Source: Aphidius gifuensis
Taxonomy: Eukaryota; Arthropoda; Insecta; Hymenoptera; Braconidae
Assembly (NCBI RefSeq): GCF_014905175.1
Contig: NC_057789.1
Span: forward strand, 24,300,555-24,364,554
DNA length: 64,000 nt
Reading direction: 5' to 3'
In this document: piece by piece, positions 47,493 to 57,950 of the stretch
Layout of the letters: every line of letters starts with the position of its first letter
Numbering within the stretch: the stretch's first letter is position 1
Notes under the pieces: model-generated
Database searches by the model: none
The model's input: only the letters and a program-made list of their open reading frames with translations
Told to the model about the DNA's origin: nothing
Made by a program: the position numbers and the translations under genes

Positions 47493-48587
47493 TGATTATT
47501 ATTTTTATTATTTTAGGCGGAAAAAATCGATGGGTTTTGATAAAAAAAAACTGTAAAGATAGTGCAATATATCAGTAAAATTATTTATTTTTTATTTTAT
47601 ATACAAGTATAAATAATAGATTATATATTTTGTTAAACAGAAAATTTATAAATAAATATATTGACAAGATAAAAATCACAATTTTTTGTATGAAATTTTG
47701 ACTGAATAATTTTTTAGTAATTATTATTTTAATCATTTGATTTATCTAGTCTTATGTGTTCACATGATAATTCAAAAATAAATATAGTATTTTATAATTG
47801 ATTGTAAATATGAGACATGAAAAAACAAAGATATACAAATAAATGAGAAATAACAAGAGAAATGGATTTCCTATATTTTTAATTATCTCTGGCTTCCTCT
47901 AGTGATAGTAGTATTTTTTTTTTTCATGGCAATGTCAGTGACCTTTTAATACATTTTTCATCGATTCAATAGGCTGTTTTTTTTCTCTTTCAATACAACT
48001 AAAAATACAAATAGTAAAAATATAAATTCGAATAACAATCAAATGCGAAATAATTATTTTTCTTTTTTATAAAAATGTAATTTTTTTTTTTTTATTAAGC
48101 ACAAAGATGGGCATTATTATATATTATTGAAGGCAATAACTGAGGATGTTTTGTTCTGAGCCAAGTACAGCACGTAATACAAAGAACATGTTAGATAAAT
48201 AGATGAAAATTATTTGTAGAATTAGTTTTAAAAATAAAATAATTATGTGCTTATTAAAATTATGTATGTTTGTGTTAACTCAACGAAAAACAAAACAAAC
48301 AATTTATATAAATATAACAAGTTATTTTTATAGATATTTTAATTTTTATTATAACGATAATAGGTTTTTTTTCATGTTGTTTTGACTACATATATTTAGT
48401 TTTTCAAATGAATTAATAGATCAATTAGCAATAATGATATTTAATGTATTGGTGATATTATAAAGTTTTTTAATTTATAAAAGTCCTTTGTTTCTGTTTA
48501 TATAATAATTAAATAATAATAATATCATATGTTCTCATTGATTTGAAATAAAAGAAAAAAAAAAAACAAAATCCATTCTATTTGCAA
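47493..48587. other. intergenic, WDR13 and Rac-like tail to tail
   Basis: Contains the WDR13 3' UTR. A weak echo of the Rac1 3' region (AGCCAAGTACAGCACGTAAT at 48160) suggests that part of the duplicated Rac1 terminus was displaced here by the new C-terminal exon sequence. No separate gene is seen. Confidence 0.45.
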
Positions 48588-50117
48588 TTATGTATGTTGT
48601 TGCAATGCATAATTCTTAGATGTGTAAATTTTTTTAACTTTGATTGTTATCGAGATTATAATGTCATTGCCGGAAACAAGGATATCAGGTTTTTTTTCTG
48701 GAACTAATTCGTTTTTGTTTTTTTTTTTCAATGCATAATTCTTTGATCTCTGAATTTGTTTTAATTTTTTTGTTATCCACTTTGTAATATCATTGGGAGA
48801 AACAAGGATTAGAGGTCTTCGTTCCGGAACAATTTCTCCAAATAATCCTTTTCTCGAATTTCGAGCTCTTTTATTAGCCAAATCTACCCTTGCTGCTTCA
48901 ACAAAAACAGCTTCCAAGCCTTCTTTTGTGTATGCTGAGCATTCCAGATATTTGACTGCTCCGATTTCTTTGGCCATTGCAAGACCCTATTTAAAAAACA
49001 ATTTTAAAAATAAAATATTATAATGAACATGACATTGTTACACGTAAATAATATCAATTATATAAGAGAATATTAAATAGAAATAAAATTATTAAATAAT
49101 ATACCTGTGGATAAGTTATTGGTGCAAGTTTTTTATCTTTTAATTTTTCAATAGTTTCTTTATCTTCAAGTAAATCAAGTTTTGTACCAACAAGTATAAT
49201 TGGTATTTCTGGACAACGATGACGTACTTCTGGATACCATTTAGCTCTAACATTTTCAAAACTTTCTGGATTAACAAGTGAAAAACAAATAAGAAGTACA
49301 TCAACTTCTGCATATGACAATCGTCTAATTCCGCTGTAATCTTCTTCTCCGGTTGTAGACCGTAAAGAAAGTTCTATTGGTTTTTCATCAACCATAATAG
49401 GTACTATAGTCTTTTCAAATCCACTTGGTACATAATATTCACCAGATGGTGAAAAGAATATTGTAGAATCATTTTTCGCGTATCTGAACAGCATGAAAGT
49501 TCGACTGGTGTTTCTGCAAAAATAGATAATGTAATATGCATTAATCATCAAATATATTTTTTACACGAGTACATACACACACATTTAAATCAAATCTAAA
49601 ATTTAATCAATGTATTGATAATTAATATTTTAATACTTGAAAAAATTTTCTTTTTTTTTCCCCAACTCACAAATAAAAATAAATATCAATGTTAATAATA
49701 TTAAATAAATAAATTCAACAAAATAAACAAATAAATTAACCGCGAAAAAATTTCATAAATACCACGCCCGAGTAGACAAAAATAAAAAAAATAAAAAAAT
49801 AAAAACAGCTTGGTCTCTGTTAACTGATAAACACTCGTGTTCACATTTTTTTTCCTTTTTTTTTTTTCAATTAAATACACAATATCATCATCAAAAGAGT
49901 CCAATAAATAAAATTAAAAAAATATTTTACATACTGTTTTTATTTTTCAACAATCAATCATAAAATAACAACAGCATTAAACAAAATATAAAAAATATTA
50001 AACAAATACCACACATGTAGATAATATACTCCATTAAATTTTTATAAAAAAATAAAGTAATTAAAATAAATATATTACTCACCTATCACCAAGAAATAAA
50101 CAACGTGCTCGCACCAT
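48588..50117 (-). CDS. Rac1-derived pseudoGTPase with new C-terminal tail (280 aa)
   Basis: Exons 50117-50083, 49513-49105 and 48986-48588 keep the Rac1 intron positions and phases and give an uninterrupted 280-residue frame. The middle is plain Rac (LLICFSLVNPESFENVRAKW, VGTKLDL, YLECSA). The GTP-handling motifs are gone. The P-loop GDGAVGKT became GDRNTSRT (Lys16 to Arg), switch I has lost Thr35 and gained seven residues, and DTAGQ became STTGE. Exon 3 departs after about residue 185 into a basic tail with two copies of a ~40-residue unit (EIVPERRPLILVSPNDI and ELVPEKKPDILVSGNDI). There is no CAAX box. It should therefore not bind GTP or membranes as Rac does. It may bind Rac partners as a decoy. 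No signal peptide is seen. An open frame with diverged exons suggests a working gene. Confidence 0.75.
48594..48850 (-). repeat. tandem duplication in the Rac-like tail
   Basis: Two copies of a unit of roughly 125 bp (about 48726-48845 and 48594-48715) encode parallel sequences ending in SKNYAL. They are clearly related but diverged, so the duplication is not brand new. No match to this unit is seen elsewhere in the window. Confidence 0.65.
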
Positions 50118-52679
50118 CTCAACAAATTAAAATTAAAATATAGAATAAGTGACTCACTGTCACCGATTTCTTGATAGTTTTTCGTATCCACGTGTTAGAA
50201 AAAGCCGGTGTATATAAGAACAACCCTGATTTCCATCCAGCAAAAGTTAACACTAAAATATATATATATTTTTCTGTGTACATTAAACTATATATATATG
50301 CATATGTGTCTGTAGGTATTTTTTTTTATCTTTTCTTTTTTTACATTTTTTTTTTTTTATCTTTTTTTTTTTTATTTCAGTCATTCGTATTTTTCATCTA
50401 TGACTAATTTTTTTTTTTTTTTTTTCTTATTTAATTATTTAATTGATATACCAAATTTGGTAATAACTAAGTTTATACATAATAATAAATGAGTATAAAA
50501 ATATTCGGAATATACGTGAACAGTGGAGCGGGATAAGAGGATTCAAACATGTTTTACTCATAGAATTTTAATAAACCAAAATTTAATATTGATTAAATAA
50601 AAGAAATATGAAATAATAATCAAATGACTATATTTTTTATCATTTTATTAAACTTCCAATAATAAATATTCCCTAATTTAATTTATTATTATTAAATAAT
50701 GGAATAAAAGTATTGATATCTTACAAAATAAATAATAATTTACACTATACTTGACTTGAAAATATTACTCATCCATCACCAACAACGGCTGTCCCTGTCT
50801 TAAATGGTTTTTTTTTTATTATCAGTCATTGTTAGAATAACATCGACAATCAACTTTTTACAAATAAACACTTGCATAATTTATATAGTACTAATAACAA
50901 TAATAATAGCAATTATTTTATTATTATTATTATTATTCAGTGCGATTCAAATGAAAAAATTCAAACTAAACGGATCGGGCTTACATTTATCACGTATGTA
51001 TTACAATTCAACTAAATATTGTTTGATATTTTAGATGACAAATTTTTTCCTTTCTTTTTATATATTAGAAAATTGGAGTTATTATCATTTCCTTTTTTTT
51101 TCTATCAAAGAACTTGTTAAATAAATAGATTATCATTTAAAATTATTTTTAAACAATAAAATAATATTATATATATATTATTAACCAAAATTTGAGATAG
51201 ATTTTATAACGATTTTTATAACAATGATAGTTTTTTTTTTAATTTGCGACAATTAATTATGAGACTCATTGAAAACAAATAAATTTTACAAATAAATTTG
51301 CACAAAAATTACTTCTACAAAAATTAATATTGCAAGTGTTATTTATTTATCTGTTTATTATTATTCAAGTTTTTTTAAAAATTTTTTTTTTTATCGCAAT
51401 ACAATAAGAGCATGCGCATAAAAAATATGACTTAATTACTAAAACATTTTAATAATACATATTTGTAAGTAAATTTTGTCCAATTTCCAGTTGTCATTTT
51501 TTACTCTTTTTTTGTCAATTTGGAAGATACAAATTAATACTTAATTAATTCTTTTTATATTTTTGTAATCTTGTTAATTTTTCCATTATTAATTATTTCT
51601 TAAGAAAAATTTATATGTCAATTTGGCAACAAATACAAAATAGCTGCTTTTATTATTTTTTTGTTTCTTCCAATAAAATTTTTTTTTTTTTTTCTTCATG
51701 AAATTATGTTTTGATATAATTTTTTTTTCTTGATATAAACATGGCATTTGTCATTATTTAAACAATGACAGTATTTTTTAACTTATGCGGCTAATAAGTA
51801 CTATATATTTGACAAAAAAAATTTATCAAATAACTTCAAAATGGTTTTTTTATTTTTCTTTTAATAAATTTTACTTTTTCTTTTACGTAAAAAAGTTATT
51901 GCAAAAAAAAAATGCTTGTCAAAAAAATTTTTTCATACTTGAAAATTTAGGAATAAAAAAGAGTTGTGTTATTTAAAATTATTAAAAAATTAGTTTTGCG
52001 AATAAAAAAAAACGAAATGAGTGCATTTGTGGATTTTACTAATCTACAGATATTAATCAATACTTTTATCCCAATTAATTTTTTTTTTTTATAAATAAAA
52101 AAATAAAAAAAATAAAATTTAATAATTAATTTAAAAAATATATTTTTTACAAAATAAATAATTCTATTTATAATATATTAATTAAAATTTTTTTGATGTT
52201 GTTGATGTGTTGTTTTATTTTATTTTAATTTTTTAAATCTTATATTATAATTTTTTTAAATTGAAACGTTTGTTTTTAATTCAAAAATACCAATTGACGT
52301 AAAATGAGTTGTTACTCATCTTCTTTTTTTAAAAAAACAAAACGTGGGATAACATTTCATTTATATTTGTTTTATCCGTGAGAAAATAGTATTATACAAT
52401 GTTAAAGGCTATCATCATCTGTTGCTTCCAATTGTACATTACGAAAAAAAAAAAAAACAACAATTTATAGAGAGATGTTTAACAAAAATAAATAAATCGA
52501 TAAAATCAAACAAGTTAATTAATCGTCAGATAAAACCAAAATAAACGATGTAGTACAACTACATAACATCCACACATATACAGCATCAATACATGAGGGT
52601 TAAAGTTTTTGATTTATTTTCTAGAGTTGAGCAAATGGGAATGTGCATGCTGGAAACCCCTCGACTTGGCAACTTTACT
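50118..52679. other. 5' flank of Rac-like gene and long AT-rich spacer
   Basis: Bases 50118-50545 are duplicated Rac1 5' flank (compare 44465-44930). Bases 50546-52679 are very AT-rich with homopolymers. Short open frames at 50804, 51785 and 52609 show no recognisable protein and are not called. Confidence 0.5.
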
Positions 52680-53215
52680 AATTGCACCAATAGTATCACA
52701 GTATCGTGAAATTTCACGTGGCTTCAATCCTGGCTTCAAATCCTTGTCACGCTTTAACGTTTTTATTGTGTTTTTTCAAAATGAAAAAATATTTACTTTA
52801 TAATTTATTTATAAATATTTAAAATAATAACAAATGAATAAATAAAATATAATTTTTATTAAATTTAAAAAAGTATTAAATTTTAACAAATTTCATTAAA
52901 TTTTATTATTAACTTGAAATTGAAATTTCAAAAATATTTTAAATAAATTCATTTTTATTTATAAGTACATGATTATTTCAGGGAGCATCGAAATTGTTGC
53001 CAACAACTACGAATAGTTTAGAAGCTGAAGACAGTATTGTTCCTAATAATGACATAAAAAATCAATCAACAAGTCAAAGTAAATTATATTTTTTATTTCA
53101 ACTTTGATTAATAAGCAAATATTTCCTTTTTTCTTATGAATCTATTTCATATATGATATGATTAAAAATGAACCGTGCCTTTTGTTTGGTAATTATTATA
53201 ATTATTAACAATTCA
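52680..53215 (+). pseudogene. LRR-B remnant, plus strand (exon 2 and 3' end)
   Basis: Bases 52690-52750 match B intron 1. Bases 52982-53078 are a full-length B exon 2 (97 bases, TTTCAG before, GTAAAT after), closest to B4, and intron 2 follows. The LRR exon is missing except its last ~60 bases (53150-53212). These match the 20770 fragment but carry a two-base insertion. No exon 1 and no usable frame remain. The orientation is opposite to the left array because it is part of the inverted unit. Confidence 0.7.
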
Positions 53216-53870
53216 ATTACTTTCTTTGAATATTTTTGTACCTTTTTCATTTAAAAATTGTTCGAATAAAATTTATGCTTTAAAAATAACTCTATAATTA
53301 TTGCCCAATTTATTAAAATTTTTATTTTTTTTCAATTTATCCTTTCAGGTTAGTTTCCTTATATATTTTTTTACATATATGTAAAAAAATTATATGGACA
53401 ATATATTTTAAAAATAGAAAAATAATTAGTTAATTAATATTATTATCTTGTTTTTTCGAGCAGAATTGAAAAAAGAATTTTTCGCGTCATTTCATCTTGC
53501 CCGTCTGTATCTATGAAATTTCGAGAGAAATACTGTTTCCAATGCTGCTAAAGTGGTTATGATGTATCAATCATCAATTAATTAATTAAACAATCATTGC
53601 TACAATATTTTCATACTTACTAGAAATGTATTAGAAAGAGCACCGAAATAATGTGACTGATGGGAATCTCGAGCTGTATATTAAAATTCTCATCAGAGAC
53701 TACCATAAAATACATCAAAATATATTATGTTGGCGTCAATGAATTCAGCATTTAAATTCGAAAAAGCAACATGCGAAAACTTGTATATAAATTAATTTGA
53801 GTCAAAATAACAATGAAACACCAATAGAGATATTCAATGACAAATATTAATTTAATGTTTATAAATTGCA
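53216..53870. other. inverted copy of LRR-A/B 3' flanks
   Basis: Reverse complement of about 20070-20760. It includes the B 3' flank (53215-53460) and A 3' flank (53460-53870). No gene is seen. Confidence 0.65.
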
Positions 53871-53876
53871 GGTATA

Positions 53877-54372
53877 TTATGAATAAATATCATTTGATAA
53901 AATTGAAGCTAATGCAGATCTTTATTGAGATGATGAATAATCTGAGAAACCATTAAATACATCCTTTGATAAATTGGTCAATTCATTCTCACTGATAAAC
54001 CATTAAAAATACCAAACTCAAGGCTTTGTAGTCCATTCGAATTTAAATTTAGAATACGAAGACTATGTAAACCATTAAAAATATCTTTTAATAAAGTTTT
54101 CAGTTTGTTGCTGCTGAGATGAAATTCTTGAAGTTGTGATAAACCGTTGAAACAACCTGCCTTGAGAATTATTAGTTTGTTTCAATATAAATATAGTTTC
54201 TGAAGATTTTTAAGACCAATAACTACGTCTTTCGATAATGTTGTTGTCACGAGCAATGTCTGTTTTGATTTCGAAGAGACCCAAATTCCAGTTGTTATGT
54301 ATCCTTGAGTTGAAACCATCGAACCCTTTGTATAATTTCGAAATGTTTGTCACGTCAAATGTTTTTGTTGTT
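53877..54372 (-). pseudogene. decayed 3' end of LRR-A gene 4
   Basis: LRR sequence of the A type continues downstream of the current stop at 54373, with many small indels and stops (recognisable pieces near 54190-54215 and 53985-54160). It reaches the family terminus NDIYS and a TAA at 53879-53877. This marks the ancestral full length of the copy above. Confidence 0.6.
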
Positions 54373-56412
54373 CTAAGATAGCAACCACCAAACCTCGACC
54401 CCTGACCAAGTTTTGTTTGAGATTCCAAATACATTTCTCAAGATCCCAATAACCTTTGTCAGATTGTTGTTTCCGATACCGAGCTCTTTAAGTTTTGATA
54501 AACCAACGAAACAACCTGACTCAAACTTTCGTAGTTTGTTTGATCCCAAATCTATTTTCTTAAGATTTTCAAGACCATCAAATACACCTTTGAGTAATAT
54601 TGTCAGATTGTTGTTGCTGATATTAAAAATCTCAAGTTTTGTTAAACCATCGAAACACCCTGACTCGAGATTTTGTAGTTTGTTTGATTTTAAATGTAGT
54701 GTCTTAATATTTTCAAGACCATGAAGTACACCTTTGGATAATGTTGTCAGACTATTATTGCTGAGACGGAGCAATTCAAGATAAGATAAACCAACGAAAC
54801 AACCTGACTCAAGGTTTTTTAGTTTATTTGATTCCAAATACATTTTCTCGAGATTTTCAAGACCATCAAATACACCTTTGGGTAATGTTGTCAGATTGTT
54901 GTTTTCGATAATAAGCCACTCAAGTTTTGTTAGACCATCGAAACACCCTGACTCGAGATTTTCTAGTTTGTTTGATTTCAAACCCATTTTCTCAAGATTT
55001 TCAAGACTATCAAATACACCTTTGGGTAATGTTGTCAGATTGTTGTTTTCGATAAAAAGCAGCTTAAGCTTTCTTAGACCATCGAAACAACCTGACTCGA
55101 GATTTTGTAGTTTGTTTGATTTCAAATCCATTTTCCAAAGATTTTCAAGACCATCAAATACACCTTTGGGTAATGTTGTCAGATTGTTGTTTTCGATGAA
55201 AAGCAGCCTAAGTTTTGTTAGACCATCGAAACAACCTGACTCGAGAATCTGTAGTTTGTTTGATTTCAAATCCATTTTCCAAAGATTTTCAAGACCATCA
55301 AATACACCTTTGGGTAATGTTGTCAGATTGTTGTTTTCGATGAAAAGCAGCTCAAGTTTTGTTAGACCATCGAAACAACCTGACTCGAGATTTTGTAGTT
55401 TGTTTGATTTCAAACCCATTTTCTTAAGATTTTCAAGACCATCAAATACACCTTTGGGTAATGTTGTCAGATTGTTGTTTTCGATAATAAGCTGCTCAAG
55501 TTTTGTCAGACCATCGAAACAACCTGACTCGAGGTTTTGTAGTTTGTTTGATCCTAAATTTAGTATCTTGAGATTTTCAAGACCCCAAAATACACGTTTG
55601 AGTAATGTTGTCAGATTGTTGTTTTCGATAATAAGCTGCTCAAGTTTTGTTAGACCATCGAAACAACCTGACTCAAGGTTTTGAAGTTTATTTGATTTCA
55701 AACCCATTTTCTTGAGATTTTCAAGACCATCAAATACACCTTTGGGTAATGTTGTCAGATTGTTGTTTTCGATAATAAGCTGCTCAAGTTTTGTTAGACC
55801 ATCGAAACAACCTGACTCGAGGTTTTGTAGTTTGTTTGATTGTAAATCAAGATAACGAAGCTCTTTTAAATTCTTAAATATATCTTTTGATAAAGTTGTA
55901 AGATTGTTTTCGCTGATATCAAGACTATGTAGGTTTAATAAATCATCAAAAATACCTGGCTCAAGGCAACTCAGTTGGTTTGAATTCAAACGTAGAACAT
56001 GTAGATCTTGTAGACCATTAAAGATATCTTTTGATAACGCTATCAGTTTGTTTTGGCTGAGATCAAGTTCTTTGAGTTGTAATAAATCATAAAAAATACT
56101 TGGCTCTAGATATTCCAGTCTGTTAGACTTTATTATCAACGTACGAAGATCATCTAGAGGTTCAAAGATATCTTTTGGCAGAGTCGTCAGCTTGTTACCA
56201 CTTATATTCAATTTCTCAAGTTGAAGATCCTCGAGGCCATGGAATAAATCTCTTGGAAGAATAGTTAATGCTTTTTTACTAATGTCTATTTCATATTTTT
56301 CAGCATTTTTACACAGCAACTTACAAATTTCTTGATTATAATAAGGTGACTCTCGGTTACAAAAGTATTTATTATGACTTTCAATAGATGAAGTTGAAAT
56401 ATTTGTATCCAT
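54373..56412 (-). CDS. LRR protein, family A, gene 4, shortened (679 aa)
   Basis: The start after a CTAAAAC (TTTTAG on the minus strand) acceptor, the cap (YFCNRES, EICKLLC) and the first eight LRRs match A2 and A3. A block of near-identical 144-bp units follows, most reading LIIENNNLTTLPKGVFDGLE and KLQNLESGCFDGLTKLE, about 25 LRRs in all. The frame ends in a non-family tail (VWWLLS) created by indels in degenerate repeats. Decayed repeats continue to 53877. The upstream non-coding exon donor (56576) and the hydrophobic mini-ORF (56527) are kept. The upstream 650 residues are open, so it may yield a shorter product or be an early pseudogene. It lies inverted relative to A1-A3. Confidence 0.6.
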   Translation of the reverse strand: MDTNISTSSIESHNKYFCNRESPYYNQEICKLLCKNAEKYEIDISKKALTILPRDLFHGLEDLQLEKLNISGNKLTTLPKDIFEPLDDLRTLIIKSNRLEYLEPSIFYDLLQLKELDLSQNKLIALSKDIFNGLQDLHVLRLNSNQLSCLEPGIFDDLLNLHSLDISENNLTTLSKDIFKNLKELRYLDLQSNKLQNLESGCFDGLTKLEQLIIENNNLTTLPKGVFDGLENLKKMGLKSNKLQNLESGCFDGLTKLEQLIIENNNLTTLLKRVFWGLENLKILNLGSNKLQNLESGCFDGLTKLEQLIIENNNLTTLPKGVFDGLENLKKMGLKSNKLQNLESGCFDGLTKLELLFIENNNLTTLPKGVFDGLENLWKMDLKSNKLQILESGCFDGLTKLRLLFIENNNLTTLPKGVFDGLENLWKMDLKSNKLQNLESGCFDGLRKLKLLFIENNNLTTLPKGVFDSLENLEKMGLKSNKLENLESGCFDGLTKLEWLIIENNNLTTLPKGVFDGLENLEKMYLESNKLKNLESGCFVGLSYLELLRLSNNSLTTLSKGVLHGLENIKTLHLKSNKLQNLESGCFDGLTKLEIFNISNNNLTILLKGVFDGLENLKKIDLGSNKLRKFESGCFVGLSKLKELGIGNNNLTKVIGILRNVFGISNKTWSGVEVWWLLS
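54840..55840 (-). repeat. 144-bp tandem super-repeat inside LRR-A4
   Basis: Seven or so units of 144 bp, more uniform than in A1-A3. Successive copies differ by only a few bases (for example around 55020-55160, 55160-55310 and 55310-55450). This points to very recent expansion of one unit type within this copy. Confidence 0.75.
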
Positions 56413-56984
56413 AACTAAAACATAAATAAATATTTGAAAATTTTATATTTGAGTTTTAATACCAGAAAATTATACGGAATAAGTAGATGCTGATTGTTAA
56501 AGTCATACGTATGATGTCAATGTCCATTCGTGATTTTAATATTATTTTAAATAAATAATAAATAAATTTACTCACTTGAAATTTTGTCGATATATCAATA
56601 TATAGATTTTTATGTTCAGCTGATATTAAAGATACTCCTTAACGTCTGTTAGGTACTTGTCGATTGAGACGATGCGGCGATACAATATAACAATATTCGA
56701 AAACTTGAAAAATAAAACGAAAAATGAATCATCATTACTATTTTTGTAAGCTGATAGCAAATACATATATTACATTGTCTAAAATAAGTTTATGACAGTA
56801 TTATTAACAAATATTATGAAATAAATGATGAAAAATCAATTTATATATTGAAATAATTGATGTATTGAAATTTATCTATGTTAATGTTTTTTTTTTTTAT
56901 ATCAAAATGAGTCATCAAAGATAAAATAATAATATTATTATTTCCAAAAAAATATATTCAACTTTATTTTAGTTTTTTTACGGA
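56413..56984. promoter_or_regulatory. 5' region of LRR-A4
   Basis: Inverted match of 17570-18060. The non-coding exon donor (TTCAA|GTGAG, 56576/56575), the conserved upstream block at about 56660-56770 and the hydrophobic mini-ORF at 56527 are all kept. Confidence 0.55.
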
Positions 56985-57950
56985 GGTGGGATAGACGCGA
57001 AGCGTCCCACCTATAGTATTGTTTTCACTATATGTTTTATGAATACCGCTCATAGCTTCTATAATAATTAAGCTAGATTATTCGTATTAGGCTTAAATTA
57101 AAGATCTTGACGAGCTCTAGAGCCTCTGATAAAATTAAAATTTTTTGGGTAATTATTGAGTGTACAAATGACAAAAGAAAAATGTAACGAAATCTTCGAA
57201 GCGAGATATTGAGAAAACTAAGAAAAAATCATGGATGCGAAAATTTCACAGATAACAGTAAATGATAAAATAAAGATAATTAAAAAAAGTTTATATTTTT
57301 TAAAATCGAATTCGTTTGTTTATTCAAGAAAAACTGAAACGACGTTTTTTTGGAACATACATAACTTTAAAAATTAACTAAGGGTTTTTATTTAGTTTTA
57401 ATGGATTCCTCGTCGAAAATATCTACAACCAGGCCATACTGAAATTATTTGACAATTAGATTTTTAATAATTAACGATTGTTTATAAAAAATATCAGAGT
57501 GAGTAGTTTATAAAATAAAAAGAACCACAAAGAAATGTTCAATGAGCTATATTTGGCTTAGCAGGTTGTATTTAAAATCTAAATTTTTGATTATAATATG
57601 AAATTTTTTAGTTAATTTTTCAAATAATTAATGAAAATTTAAACAATGATTTTTTTTTTTTTTATTTTTTGCCGTACGCATGCGCACTAGTGACTGCAGA
57701 GCATAATACCCACTCATTTTTACCATTAGATTTTTTTTTTTAAGATGGCAGATGGTAGCACTCAACAATTCTAGGAATCAATTTGGTTTATTTATTTTGT
57801 ATTTATCCTGTTTTTTGAAAGTTTGAGGTTAAAGTTTTATAAATAAATTTAATATAACAAATAATTGTAATATAATAATTTATTATATTACAATTCATTA
57901 TTAAATTATAAAAAAAAATTATAATTTCGGAGTTAACGCGTCCTCCCACC
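56985..57950. mobile_element. DNA-transposon-like insertion with terminal inverted repeats
   Basis: This ~1-kb segment interrupts the duplicated LRR spacer and is absent at 17500. Its ends face each other as imperfect inverted repeats: GGTGGGATAGACGCG at 56985-56999 and, on the other strand, GGTGGGAGGACGCG at 57937-57950. The left end also forms a hairpin with GCGTCCCACC (57002-57011). No transposase is encoded, so it is non-autonomous. A diverged inverted relative lies at about 62285-62530. Confidence 0.6.
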
